Shown here in pieces: positions 8,003-16,713 of a DNA stretch of 33,410 bases. Where the stretch lies: NCBI GenBank assembly GCA_024639325.1, contig JAHEIO010000041.1, forward strand, positions 1 through 33,410, written 5' to 3'. The notes under the pieces were generated by a model. The model did not search any database. It had not been told where the DNA came from and worked only from the letters and a program-made list of their open reading frames with translations. The stretch's first letter is position 1; each line of letters begins with the position of its first letter. This DNA is from Gammaproteobacteria bacterium (GTDB lineage Bacteria > Pseudomonadota > Gammaproteobacteria > Arenicellales > JAANXG01). Both the position numbers and the translations under genes were made by a program.

Positions 8003-8962
8003 CTACGGTTTGTCGGTGTCGCGGCCGAATGGATCGATCAGTCCCTGGAGAGCCTTTTCCTCGGCCTGGAAATATGGCTTGTGTTCGAAGTCAATCGCCG
8101 CCGCAACCATATTGTGCGGGAACTTCAATACCATGGCGTTGTATCGTCGCGAGAACTCGTTATATCGGCGACGCTCCATGGCTACACGGTTCTCCGTACC
8201 CTCGATCTGATCCTGCAGTGTAAGGAAATTCCCACTGGCTTTGAGATCAGGGTAGTTCTCCACAACTGCGAATAGCCTGGCCAGCGCGGATTCGACGCGG
8301 CCCTGGGTTGTCTCAAGCGTCTTCATTTGCTCAGCCGTATCGGGGCCCTGCCCTTGCAAGGCTGACTGCACACCTACGGCCTTGGCCCGAGCCTCTGTGA
8401 GTTCTTCCAGAGTGGCGCGTTCGTGGTCCATATAGGTCTTGACTCCGTCGATCAATACCGGGACCAGATCCAATCGGCGTTGATAGACATTCTCGACTTG
8501 CGCCCAGGCGGCGTTGACCCGCTCTCGCGCATCGATGAGGCCGTTGTAAAGAAACGCTACCAGCAGGCCAATCACGGCCACGAGCACGGCGATCGCTACG
8601 CCGCTCGACAATTTCACCGACTGATTCATACTTTTTCTCCTTTCATCCGACAAGGCAGACAAATCCACTGCCCGACCCGGCTGGGTACCAGCGGAAGGGG
8701 GCACCGCGGTCGGTGTCGGGCCCAGGGCGGGCGTCAGCATCCAACCCATCGTCGCCCCCAGCAAAAAAAAGGCCAGGCAAGCGCCAAAGAACACGGCGAG
8801 TTTCCGTTTGGATGCGCGCCGCCCTGCCCGGGCCGCGTCCAAAATATCGGCTCGCCCGGCCTGTTCATCCAGCGAATGTTGCAGCCGGTTTGCTTCGTCA
8901 ACGGTCAGCTTGCCTTCGTCGACCATGCGTTCAATTTGGGATTTCTCACTCATCTTGCTCAT
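8003..8962 (-). CDS. lemA: SHOCT-like membrane segment fused to LemA
   Basis: A 319-residue frame. Residues 1-111 carry a SHOCT-like motif (RMVDEGKLTVDEANRL, about 12-27), a basic stretch and a first membrane helix (about 54-76), then a Pro-rich linker. Residues 112-319 are a complete LemA protein: N-terminal membrane helix, NGLIDARERVNAAWAQVENVYQRR, and a long helical bundle ending in KPYFQAEE. The first start (8962) overlaps the DUF2089 stop by ATGA. A second start at 8629 begins exactly at the usual LemA N-terminus and is preceded by a strong AAAGGAG at 7 bases spacing. Either both a fusion and a stand-alone LemA (208 residues) are made, or two formerly separate genes have lost the stop between them. 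LemA's function is not established; it commonly sits next to TPM genes. Confidence 0.85.
   Translation of the reverse strand: MSKMSEKSQIERMVDEGKLTVDEANRLQHSLDEQAGRADILDAARAGRRASKRKLAVFFGACLAFFLLGATMGWMLTPALGPTPTAVPPSAGTQPGRAVDLSALSDERRKSMNQSVKLSSGVAIAVLVAVIGLLVAFLYNGLIDARERVNAAWAQVENVYQRRLDLVPVLIDGVKTYMDHERATLEELTEARAKAVGVQSALQGQGPDTAEQMKTLETTQGRVESALARLFAVVENYPDLKASGNFLTLQDQIEGTENRVAMERRRYNEFSRRYNAMVLKFPHNMVAAAIDFEHKPYFQAEEKALQGLIDPFGRDTDKP
8637..8643 (-). promoter_or_regulatory. Strong internal ribosome binding site for LemA
   Basis: AAAGGAG on the minus strand, 7 bases before the in-frame ATG at 8629 inside the SHOCT-LemA frame. The first start at 8962 has no comparable site, although it is coupled to the upstream stop. 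This supports independent translation of the LemA half. Confidence 0.65.
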
Positions 8963-9318
8963 AAGGCATCGATGATGCGCATGCCTTGCTTGGGTTTTAT
9001 GCGCCCTTGCTCGATGTCGTCGAGGACATTTTTCTTCAGCTCCTGATCTCGTTCTTGCTCTTCGTGCAGGCTCTCGATCAGGCGATCCAAGCGACTTCGC
9101 ACCGTGGGATAGGACAATTCCAGTAGCTCGGCCATTTTTTTAAGACTGCCGCTGGATAGTATGAAAAGCTCCACAAAGCGCTGATCCTCCCTGGGTAAGC
9201 GAAACAGACGCGGGGTAAAGAAAGTGCCCTCGTAGGAAAAACCGCAATCCCCGCAGGTCAGCTTACTGATCCACATCGGCCCGCCGCAGAATTCACATTG
9301 ATTTTGCTGTTTTCCCAT
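8959..9318 (-). CDS. DUF2089 zinc-ribbon/HTH regulator
   Basis: A 119-residue protein. Two CxxC pairs (CEFC near residue 8, CGDC near 24) form a zinc ribbon. They are followed by a helical core with FVELFILSSGSLKKMAELL and the recognition-helix-like YPTVRSRLDRLI, then an acidic helix ending in the EQGRIKPKQGMRIIDAL tail that resembles a SHOCT motif. These features fit DUF2089, a family of small predicted DNA-binding proteins found before LemA, SHOCT and adhesin-like membrane genes. It is the first gene of the operon and overlaps the next by four bases, so it probably autoregulates this promoter (inference). ATG 9318 is the natural start. Confidence 0.85.
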   Translation of the reverse strand: MGKQQNQCEFCGGPMWISKLTCGDCGFSYEGTFFTPRLFRLPREDQRFVELFILSSGSLKKMAELLELSYPTVRSRLDRLIESLHEEQERDQELKKNVLDDIEQGRIKPKQGMRIIDAL

Positions 9319-9322
9319 ATAC

Positions 9323-9352
9323 TAATATTTTCATATATTTAATATTTGTCAA
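9323..9352 (-). promoter_or_regulatory. Candidate promoter/operator of the DUF2089-lemA operon
   Basis: A perfect -35 TTGACA on the minus strand (9347-9352) is followed after about 17-18 bases by an AT-rich -10-like stretch (about 9323-9329). The whole spacer is A/T-only except for one G and contains AATATT twice, possibly operator half-sites. The predicted transcript would have a very short leader before the ATG at 9318. Confidence 0.5.
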
Positions 9353-9824
9353 GAAAATTACTCAATATTATTAATTTCATGAACATATTTACTTGATTTA
9401 TCGTAACCGCGCACTCAACGGGTTCGGGCGCCGGCCCGCATTTCTCACCAGGCAGCTTTAAATTCCTGTTTTGCAAGCTGTGCTTGATATTTTCAATTGG
9501 AAAGGGCTTGCCATAAATGTACCCGGACAGGTCTCCGCTCGGGATGGTCGTACCGGAGAGATTAATGGACAAACGTACTTCGCGATCCTTCCCGAAGGCC
9601 TGGTGCTCTTTGAGCACCTTGTCAACGACCCAACGGTCAATTGCCGCCATCTGTCCGTATCGCTCCGCGGCCGGAATGAACAGGTGCGGCGAAACGACCC
9701 TGCGCGCATTTGCGACGAATCGTAAAAGTATTTCGTACCAGGTTCTTTCCCGACCGCTGTCGTTCAATGGGACCATCGGTTGAGCGTAAAGGCGCAGATG
9801 GTTGCGGAGCGTGCGAGGTTTCAT
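9339..9824 (-). pseudogene. EAL-domain (c-di-GMP phosphodiesterase) remnant with internal deletion
   Basis: The 161-residue frame begins like the start of an EAL domain (LRLYAQPMVPL, then a degenerate YEILLRF in place of the EAL/EVLLR signature region, FIPAAERYGQMAAIDRWVV, LSINLSG) and then jumps near 9524-9536 straight to GYIYGKPFPIE, the motif that normally closes the domain. About 130 residues containing the metal- and substrate-binding motifs are missing, so it cannot be an active phosphodiesterase. Any N-terminal sensor or GGDEF part is also absent. The downstream end runs into the promoter region of the DUF2089 operon. I call it a pseudogene; the coding homology ends at about 9490. Confidence 0.75.
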
Positions 9825-10000
9825 TTCAGTATTTCGTCAAACAAAGTGAAGCGAACCAGTAACCAACGGTTGCAACCAAAAATAAAAAAACTGTTGACCC
9901 CTGTTGCCGATCGAGGGATGCGCAGTCTCCCGGGTGCCCAATTCAACCTTGATCGACATTTGAGTTTGGGTTAATTTTGGATTTCAAAAGAGGTTTCTGA

Positions 10001-10699
10001 ATGAAACTTATCGTTACCCGGGCCCACCGGCTGACTCTACTTATTGTATTGGCGATCGCAGCGGCCGGTTGTGACAAGGTGGGGGATGTGGCCAGCGGGG
10101 CGGGCAGCGCAACGAAAACCCTCGCCAACAAAATCTCGGGGGGAGGATCTTCTGAACAGCAGACAAACAATCAATCCGCATCCGGCATAATAGGTCAGTC
10201 CGGGTCTGATTCAGACGGGGAATCCCCGGACGAGGAAGCCGCTGAAGACGAACCCGGGGCCGCCGTCGCCGAGTCACGCACGGGTGATTTCAATTTAATC
10301 TTTGAGATGTCCCATCAGAGTTGTAGCAGTTGTGGTATATGGTTTGATTCAGCGGAGCTTGTCATCGACCACAGCCAAGGAAGATTCACTGCACGACAGT
10401 CAGGTTCGCTTCTTATAAAGGAAGCACCTTACTTTCAGGGCCGTTTCAGTGCCAACATCAGTTCTATTCCTCCATCTTCAACAATTCAGAGAGCGATCTT
10501 GTACATGTTTTTGAACACCGATGAAGGTATTTCAAATGACGATTTTACGAGTTCGATTTCTGTTTACGGAGATATTGGTGGCAGCAGAAGGTACATCAGA
10601 GAGATCACGGCACGAGACGACATAAAAGGCAGCGGTTACTCAAAGGCAAATCCAAATGTGCCGATTGATTTCACCGCATATGCAAGACAAGTTGAATGA
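10001..10699 (+). CDS. Putative lipoprotein with acidic linker and beta-rich domain
   Basis: The protein has 232 residues. It has a lipoprotein signal with lipobox AAGC (Cys24), then a Ser/Gly/Asn- and Asp/Glu-rich linker (about 45-95), then a C-terminal domain (about 100-232) with a CSSC pair and SIPPSSTIQRAILYMFLN, a pattern seen in DNRLRE-type or other beta-sandwich surface domains (weak resemblance only). The start has an AGAGG ribosome site about 9 bases upstream. It converges on ftsH with 20 bp between stops. Base composition changes within the gene, GC-rich to about 10270 and then AT-richer. I do not recognise a family. Confidence 0.65.
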   Translation: MKLIVTRAHRLTLLIVLAIAAAGCDKVGDVASGAGSATKTLANKISGGGSSEQQTNNQSASGIIGQSGSDSDGESPDEEAAEDEPGAAVAESRTGDFNLIFEMSHQSCSSCGIWFDSAELVIDHSQGRFTARQSGSLLIKEAPYFQGRFSANISSIPPSSTIQRAILYMFLNTDEGISNDDFTSSISVYGDIGGSRRYIREITARDDIKGSGYSKANPNVPIDFTAYARQVE

Positions 10700-10719
10700 A
10701 TAGATAGGATGTCAAAGAT

Positions 10720-12636
10720 CTAGGGCGGCGAATCCGCTGGTTTATCGAGGCGTGGTTCAACTTCCTGGCGAACATCATCGGGGTCTTGATTTTCCGATGA
10801 ATTTTTTGAATCGCCCTTGTCATCGGAGGACGGGCGTGGCTCCCGGCCAGCCATAATGTCCTCGATTTGATTTGAATCCAGGGTTTCCCACTCCATGAGC
10901 GCCTTGGCCATGATTTCTACCTTCGCCCTGTTTTTTTCGAGGATGTTCCGTGCACGATCGTACTGTTCCTGCACGATCCGTGATATCTCACCATCCACCT
11001 TTTCCGCAGTGTCATCACTCAGGTTCTTGTGGGTGGTGACATCGCGTCCGAGAAAGACTTCAGATTGATTATCACCATACACACGGGGACCGAGGGCATC
11101 GCTCATTCCCCAGCGCGAAACCATGTTCTGAGCCAGTTCCGTGGCCTGTTCGAAATCGTTAGTCGCCCCGGTGGTCATCTGGTCCATGAAAATTTCTTCC
11201 GCTATGCGCCCGCCCATCAGCACCGCTATGCGTGATAGCAAATATTCCCGATTAAGGCTGTATTGATCCTGCTCCGGCAGCTGCATGGTGACGCCCAGGG
11301 TCCGGCCGCGGGGAATAATGGTGACCTTGTGCACCGGGTCGGTGTTTTCAAGTACCTTGGCAACTATTGCATGTCCGGATTCATGATATGCCGTATTCCA
11401 GCGTTCGCGTTCCGGCATCACGATGGAGCGTCTCTCCGCGCCCATCAACACCTTGTCTTTCGCCATCTCGAAATCTTCCATGTCGACCAGATTCTTGCCT
11501 CCACGGGCAGCAAACAGCGCCGCCTCGTTCACCAGGTTCGCCAGATCCGCTCCGGAAAACCCGGGAGATCCACGGGCCAGAATAGAGGCGTCCACATCGT
11601 CCGACAGCGGAACCTTGCGCATGTGAACCTTCAAAATCTGCTCGCGACCTCTGATGTCGGGCAACGGCACATGCACCTGTCGATCGAAACGGCCCGGCCT
11701 TAGTAAGGCCGGATCCAATACATCCGGGCGGTTCGTCGCTGCGATCACGATTACACCTTCGTTGCCCTCGAAGCCGTCCATTTCCACCAACAGCTGGTTC
11801 AGCGTCTGTTCACGTTCGTCGTGGCCACCACCAAGGCCGGCGCCTCTTTGTCGACCGACCGCATCGATCTCATCGATAAATATTATGCAAGGGGCATTTT
11901 TCTTGGCCTGTACGAACATATCCCGCACGCGTGATGCTCCGACGCCGACAAACATCTCCACAAAATCAGAACCGGAAATCGAGAAAAACGGAACCTTGGC
12001 TTCACCGGCGATAGCCCTGGCAAGCAGGGTTTTACCGGTCCCCGGACTGCCGGTCATCAATACGCCCCGCGGTATGCGCCCTCCCAGCTTCTGGAATTTT
12101 GACGGATCACGCAAAAAATCTACCAGCTCCTGCACCTCCTCCTTCGCTTCCTCAACACCAGCAACGTCCTCGAAGGTTACTTTATTCGTATCTTCCGTCA
12201 GCATCCGCGCACGACTTTTACCGAAACTCATGACGCCCCGGCCACCGCCGCCGCCCTGCATCTGCCGCATCAAATAGATCCAGATACCCATGATGAGCAG
12301 TAATGGAAACCAATTGATGAAAATCTGGGCCAGAATAGAAGGTTTTTCTTCCTCGGCGACTTCGATGTCCACGCCTTTATTCAGTAAGTCGCCAACCAAA
12401 CCCGGGTCGCCGGGGTCAATCGTTTCGAATTCCTGCCCTGATATCGTCTTGGCATATATCGTATTACCCTTTATGTTCACTCCCTCGATACGGCCCTCAT
12501 CGACCTCGCTCAGGAAAGTCGTATAGCTCAGTCGCTGCCTTTGCGCCGCCTTATCGGGCGAGAAATTATTGAACACCGCCATTAGAACAACGGCGACCGC
12601 CAGCCATAAAACCAGATTCTTCGTCAGATTGTTCAC
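10720..12636 (-). CDS. ftsH: ATP-dependent zinc metalloprotease FtsH
   Basis: A 638-residue hexameric inner-membrane AAA+ protease that degrades misfolded membrane proteins and regulatory substrates. Two membrane helices (about 6-22 and 106-124) flank the periplasmic domain, and a Gly-rich linker follows. Walker A is GSPGTGKT (196-203; GPPGTGKT is usual), Walker B IIFIDE (251-256), and the second region of homology is [18 protein letters not shown]. The zinc site is HESGH (418-422; HEAGH is usual). The C-terminal tail is Asp/Ser-rich. All catalytic residues are present and the length is normal. The start is GTG 12636; no ATG is available nearby. The neighbours are not the usual rlmE/folP, so this may be a second copy. 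Confidence 0.95.
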   Translation of the reverse strand: MNNLTKNLVLWLAVAVVLMAVFNNFSPDKAAQRQRLSYTTFLSEVDEGRIEGVNIKGNTIYAKTISGQEFETIDPGDPGLVGDLLNKGVDIEVAEEEKPSILAQIFINWFPLLLIMGIWIYLMRQMQGGGGGRGVMSFGKSRARMLTEDTNKVTFEDVAGVEEAKEEVQELVDFLRDPSKFQKLGGRIPRGVLMTGSPGTGKTLLARAIAGEAKVPFFSISGSDFVEMFVGVGASRVRDMFVQAKKNAPCIIFIDEIDAVGRQRGAGLGGGHDEREQTLNQLLVEMDGFEGNEGVIVIAATNRPDVLDPALLRPGRFDRQVHVPLPDIRGREQILKVHMRKVPLSDDVDASILARGSPGFSGADLANLVNEAALFAARGGKNLVDMEDFEMAKDKVLMGAERRSIVMPERERWNTAYHESGHAIVAKVLENTDPVHKVTIIPRGRTLGVTMQLPEQDQYSLNREYLLSRIAVLMGGRIAEEIFMDQMTTGATNDFEQATELAQNMVSRWGMSDALGPRVYGDNQSEVFLGRDVTTHKNLSDDTAEKVDGEISRIVQEQYDRARNILEKNRAKVEIMAKALMEWETLDSNQIEDIMAGREPRPSSDDKGDSKNSSENQDPDDVRQEVEPRLDKPADSPP

Positions 12637-12694
12637 GATGGCCTGTTCAGTTGCACGGTGCCGTGGAAGTGTCTTTGATCCGAGCCAACCACCA

Positions 12695-12985
12695 CTACCG
12701 CGATCTTACGCCGGTCGCGGTGAGGCTCGCGCCCTCCCCGGTGAAGTCCACGATTGCCGCACCTTCAGCATCCATGATTTGTTGCATGATTGTCTGATCG
12801 GCGTTGAACGTAATAGGGCTCAATGTCTCCATATCCAGGATGGTAAAAGTGCTTTTGTCTTCGTCAATGGACAGCACCTTGCCGGCATGCGTTGAAGGCC
12901 CCATCGCCGAACAGGCCAGGAGTGCTGATGAAAACACACCCGATATCACAACAACCGCGGAAATCATCAATATTTTCTGCTTCAT
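12695..12985 (-). CDS. Small lipoprotein of unknown function
   Basis: A 96-residue protein with a lipoprotein-type signal: hydrophobic residues 5-24 and lipobox LLAC (Cys25). The mature part is short and strand-rich ([19 protein letters not shown]), suggesting one small beta barrel. A strong GGAGG sits 7 bases before the ATG. It lies 58 bp upstream of ftsH on the same strand and could be cotranscribed with it. I do not recognise the family; the gene call rests on the signal peptide, ribosome site and length. Confidence 0.65.
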   Translation of the reverse strand: MKQKILMISAVVVISGVFSSALLACSAMGPSTHAGKVLSIDEDKSTFTILDMETLSPITFNADQTIMQQIMDAEGAAIVDFTGEGASLTATGVRSR

Positions 12986-13645
12986 CTAGATCGCCTCCAA
13001 TCTTTATACATATACATGAGCTTCATGGTTGAAGTTCAGTATTGACTGCCATCGCCACTTAAGGTTTAGTCCTTTACATCCACAGTTAGTTTCCCATGTT
13101 CTGCGCAACGGATTCGGCAAGTTGCCGCTACGAAAAATGCATCGATGACCCTGCGGATGCGGAACAACGATCGGAAGACCGTTGCCCCACCCTACTCCTC
13201 TTATGACCTAATTTGCAATCAATTCGGGATTATTCTCGAACGTATAAGCCGCCAGTCCTGCGTTTTTGTGTAGTCTGTGCGAAATACGGTACAGAGAACC
13301 GATGCGTGGGGCAAAAACCCGGCACGTATTCAAATTTGCGGTTTCTTTCGTTGACTGGTGTTCGGTTTATGCTGAACCCGCGTGCACCAGAGCCGAGACG
13401 TTGGACTCATTTGAGGAGATTGCGCAGGAATTGAATCGAGAGATCAATATTGATCCGGAGAACCGGACCCAGGAGCCATTTCAAGCAAATGCTTGCACCG
13501 AGCTACATGAGGACACCGAATAGCTATAATTCCCGATTTAGAGCTCGATATTTCATGTTTCTTGACCTACGGCACTTTTGCTGATCCCAAATTGTGTTAG
13601 GAAAACGGAGTAATGCTGGAAATGGGTTATTTATAAGCGGGAATG

Positions 13646-13677
13646 TGCCTAATTATGGGCAGATGTACACCGCCGCC
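13646..13677 (+). repeat. Diverged direct repeat, copy 1
   Basis: The segment begins TGCC, then TATGGGCAGATGTACAC and GCC-rich sequence. A related segment in the same orientation lies about 176 bp downstream. TGCCTAATTATGGGCA is itself nearly palindromic. It might be a degenerate recombination-site-like or repetitive element; the family is not recognised. Confidence 0.35.
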
Positions 13678-13821
13678 TCTGTATCGGGGAAATCCAGATC
13701 GTTGCGCGATCGATGGCCCATACTGTATCAATCCGGTAAAGCGATATCCCTTTGTGGAGCGGATTTAAGTCTACCCCGAGGTACTGCTGTGCGTCGGCTG
13801 GTATTAATACGGGGCGCGCAA

Positions 13822-13851
13822 TGCCAGATATGCGGGATATACACGGCGGCT
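13822..13851 (+). repeat. Diverged direct repeat, copy 2
   Basis: TGCC, then TATGCGGGATATACAC and GGCGGCT; it aligns with copy 1 over about 30 bases with several mismatches and one or two gaps. Confidence 0.35.
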
Positions 13852-13996
13852 AATTTATCAATGACATGAAGAAGAACGCCGGAAAGTGGCATACACTAGC
13901 AAACAGGCGGCGCAGGATAAATAAACATGCCTGCTGGACCGCACTTTGGTGTGCGGAAGCGCCCACGATGCAAGCAACAGACGCGGAGAAATTGTC

Positions 13997-15544
13997 ATGG
14001 AGTGGGAAGTAATCGGTAAATTGTTTCTTATTTTATTTCTTGTCGTAGGCAATGCCTTCTTCGTGGGCTCGGAAATCGCCCTGACTTCCGCCCGCCGCAG
14101 CCGTATCAAGCAGTTGGCCAATACCGGCAACAAATCCGCTAAGATAGTGCAGGTCCTCCATGACGAGCCTGAGCGGTTCTACTCGGTAACCCAAATCGGC
14201 ATCACATTGGTTTCCCTGGCTCTTGGCGCCATCGGAATGGTCACACTCACCCGCATCATCGACCCACCCATGATGGCGGCGTTGAGCGTCTTCGGGGAAA
14301 ACGATGCAATCGCGGGTTGGGGTCATACCTTGTCTTACGTCGTGGCTTTCATAGTCATTTCCTTCATGCACGTAGTGGCCGGCGAGCTGGCCCCTAAGGT
14401 TTTGGCGTTCCACAAGGCGGTGCCCCTGAGCCTGGCGGTTGCGCGAATCATCAACTGGATGCACGCTGTCATGCGTCCCGTCATCTGGGTCATGAACAAG
14501 TCCTCAAACGGATTGCTCTGGCTGTTCGGCCAGCGAGATCTGGCGAGTCAAAGCGAGGGGCACTTTTCCATGACCGGAGAGGAAATCCGCACCATCCTAA
14601 GCGCCAGCGAGCAGGAAGGCGCACTGGACCCGCAGCTGACAAAAATGCTGCGCGGGGTGTTCGACCTCGACGACCACACCGCCCGCGATGCCATGATCCC
14701 GCGAACCGAGATGGACGTATTGGAAGATACGGCCACGGTGGCCGACGTCCTATCACTATACAAAGAGGATCTGCGTGAACGTTATCCCGTCTTCGAGACT
14801 TCCGTGGACAATATCATTGGCGTGGTATCCATGAAGCAGCTCCTCAACAGAATGGCGTCGTTGCAAGATCCCGAGACATCCGCGGGGATCGTCAACCTCC
14901 CGGTCCGTGAAGTAATGCTGCCGGCCTACTACGTGCCCGATACGATGCCCCTGAGCACCCTGCTGAACGATTTCACCAGCAACCGACGGCAAATCGCCAT
15001 TGTGCTGGACGAATACGGCGGGACCGAAGGTCTGATCACTCTGGAGGACATCCTAGAAGAGATCGTGGGCGACTACGAAGATGAATTTACACCGCGGCAC
15101 CGCCACATAAAAAAGGAAGACCAGCACAGTTACGTCATCAACGGCGGCGTTAGGGTCACCGAGCTGGAACCAAAGCTCAACTATCCCTTTCCGACCGGCG
15201 ATTACGTGACGCTTGGCGGTCTGATCAATCACAGGCTTGGCCATATTGCGTCTGTAGGCGATGTCGTAGAGCTGGAAGGTGCTCGACTCGAGGTGCTTGA
15301 AATGGACAAGCACCGCACGACCAAGGTGTTGTTCCAAGACACTCTGACGGCGCAAACGGACGAGAGCGAAATTTTCGAGCCCCAAGCACTCGAAATGACC
15401 CCGGGCGAATCAACAAGTCCAACGAGTAAGCGAATACAAATTGCGAAACCGAAGGCTGGTTTGGAAGACCAGGACGTGAACGGGGACAGGAATGTCGAAT
15501 TCGAAAAGAACAGCGTCGATGTCAAGCGGGAGGTCGGTTCGTAA
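13997..15544 (+). CDS. CNNM/CBS/CorC-HlyC membrane protein
   Basis: The protein has 515 residues from ATG 13997, chosen over the in-frame codon at 13946 because GGAG lies 8 bases upstream and residue 1 then starts the membrane domain directly. A CNNM (DUF21) transmembrane domain (about 1-190, with VGNAFFVGSEIALTSARRSRI) is followed by a pair of CBS domains (about 210-340, with DHTARDAMIPRTEMDVL and VLDEYGGTEGLITLEDILEEIVG) and the C-terminal CorC/HlyC domain (about 355-440). The hydrophilic tail of about 70 residues is non-conserved. Such proteins (YfjD, YtfL, PaeA, CorC type) are linked to divalent cation or polyamine export; the substrate cannot be told from sequence. The annotation 'hemolysin' common for this family is misleading. 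Confidence 0.9.
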   Translation: MEWEVIGKLFLILFLVVGNAFFVGSEIALTSARRSRIKQLANTGNKSAKIVQVLHDEPERFYSVTQIGITLVSLALGAIGMVTLTRIIDPPMMAALSVFGENDAIAGWGHTLSYVVAFIVISFMHVVAGELAPKVLAFHKAVPLSLAVARIINWMHAVMRPVIWVMNKSSNGLLWLFGQRDLASQSEGHFSMTGEEIRTILSASEQEGALDPQLTKMLRGVFDLDDHTARDAMIPRTEMDVLEDTATVADVLSLYKEDLRERYPVFETSVDNIIGVVSMKQLLNRMASLQDPETSAGIVNLPVREVMLPAYYVPDTMPLSTLLNDFTSNRRQIAIVLDEYGGTEGLITLEDILEEIVGDYEDEFTPRHRHIKKEDQHSYVINGGVRVTELEPKLNYPFPTGDYVTLGGLINHRLGHIASVGDVVELEGARLEVLEMDKHRTTKVLFQDTLTAQTDESEIFEPQALEMTPGESTSPTSKRIQIAKPKAGLEDQDVNGDRNVEFEKNSVDVKREVGS

Positions 15545-15736
15545 CGTACTATAGAAGTGAAACCCGGTCATGGAGCTCACCCCGAATCCGGCGACAGTCG
15601 TAAAACGGCAACTCCGGGTGAATCTCATCTTTCAGCCGCATCGGCTCCAAATCTTTAATCGAGATACCTTGCGCCCGGCAGAATCCAGTCTGTTTTGAAA
15701 AAAACCGCTATACGTTGAACATTACAGCTTCTGTTA
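15545..15736. other. Intergenic region with a possible minus-strand gene fragment
   Basis: Nothing certain. On the minus strand an uninterrupted frame at 15549-15707 (52 codons, no good start) reads like protein, including IKDLEPMRLKDEIHPELPFY and then DCRRIRGELHDRV. It may be the 3' end of a lost gene; no family is recognised. Confidence 0.3.
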
Positions 15737-15812
<76 letters not shown>

Positions 15813-16290
15813 AAGTATTTGATATTGATGCAGTATAATTCTTATTGGCTTGGTTAAGTCGCGTCCGTGTCGCAACCAAACATCCTGTCGACTTTCCCTG
15901 CTGAACCCAATGGATGGGTGGATTATAACGAATTTCCCCTAATGTCGCTGATATTGGATAGTGGCACCATGCAACTCGCGCGCCTACAGCGCCCTGCGAG
16001 CGATAGTGCTGGCATTTCACTGTCCACGAGCAACTCGCCAGTCCAGCTGCGTCCGTTCTGCGCGACCGGTGTCTGCCGAATTCTTCCCCGGAGTCCACGT
16101 AGATATATCCGAGGTGAAATCGAATCGGGCTTCCGGCTTGCTCGATACCGGTACCGGGGTTTCCTTGCAGAGCGGATGGACCGTTAGTTTTTCATGGGGA
16201 GCGGGCCAATGAGTGAGCGCTGCGTCAATCTACCCCCTAGCCAGCCGCTGATCCAGTGCAGCACTCCACACGAGCTTACGGTGCTTCCTC
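15813..16290. other. Intergenic region between tRNA-Lys and vapC
   Basis: About 480 bp. Apart from the tRNA promoter region (TATACT at 15832-15837, minus) I see no gene, no strong hairpin and no repeat. The short plus-strand frames have neither ribosome sites nor recognisable motifs. Confidence 0.5.
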
Positions 16291-16713
16291 TCAATTCACT
16301 TCTTCGACATAGACGACACAGTCGGCTGCATCAGTATCGACAAGGGCATTGCTCAGCTTTCGGTCTGCCGTGACAAAGCGACCTCCTTCATGAATTGCCA
16401 ACGCAAGATAAATGCAGTCGTACACCGTTCGTTGATGCTTGATGGCCAACGCCAATGCGTTCTCGATATACGGCGCCATTCGCGCAATACGCATCGGTAG
16501 GCGCCTCAATTCGACAAGGATTTCCCGCGCCTCCACCGCTTCCAGTTCACCGGCACGGTGCTTCTTCCAAAGGATATTTCCAACCTCGGTGAGCAACAAC
16601 TCGGGCGCGACCAACGCATTGCTTTCGATAAGCAACCGCCTCGCATCAACACTATGGATTTCCGGCACAAACCACTTCACCGCAACGCTGGCGTCGATCA
16701 CCCAGGCTGTCAA
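16291..16713 (-). CDS. vapC: VapC-type PIN-domain ribonuclease toxin
   Basis: The protein has 140 residues. It is a PIN domain with the acidic metal-binding set: Asp7 (WVIDAS), Glu43 (LLTEVGN), Asp99 (TVYDCIYLALA) and Asp117 (RFVTADRKL). The length is normal for a VapC toxin, which cleaves RNA (tRNA or rRNA in characterised members). The start is TTG at 16713, overlapping the antitoxin stop in a TTGA junction, so translation is coupled. Everything needed for activity appears intact. Belongs to the group with the T-V-Y-D-C-x-Y motif. Confidence 0.93.
   Translation of the reverse strand: MTAWVIDASVAVKWFVPEIHSVDARRLLIESNALVAPELLLTEVGNILWKKHRAGELEAVEAREILVELRRLPMRIARMAPYIENALALAIKHQRTVYDCIYLALAIHEGGRFVTADRKLSNALVDTDAADCVVYVEEVN

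Larger units (their letters stand above)
12986..13996. other. Intergenic region without a convincing gene
   Basis: About 1 kb between the small lipoprotein and the CNNM gene. Short open frames here (13213-13434, 13266-13523, 13594-13869) lack ribosome sites and protein-like composition. The only structures seen are two diverged copies of a roughly 30-bp motif (13646-13677 and 13822-13851) and a hairpin CCGCAC-6-GTGCGG at 13939-13956 in the leader of the next gene. Confidence 0.5.

Noticed and set aside
13594-13869. A 91-codon plus-strand open frame before the CNNM gene
   Set aside because: No ribosome site, no recognisable motif, and it runs across both diverged repeats, so it is probably not a gene.
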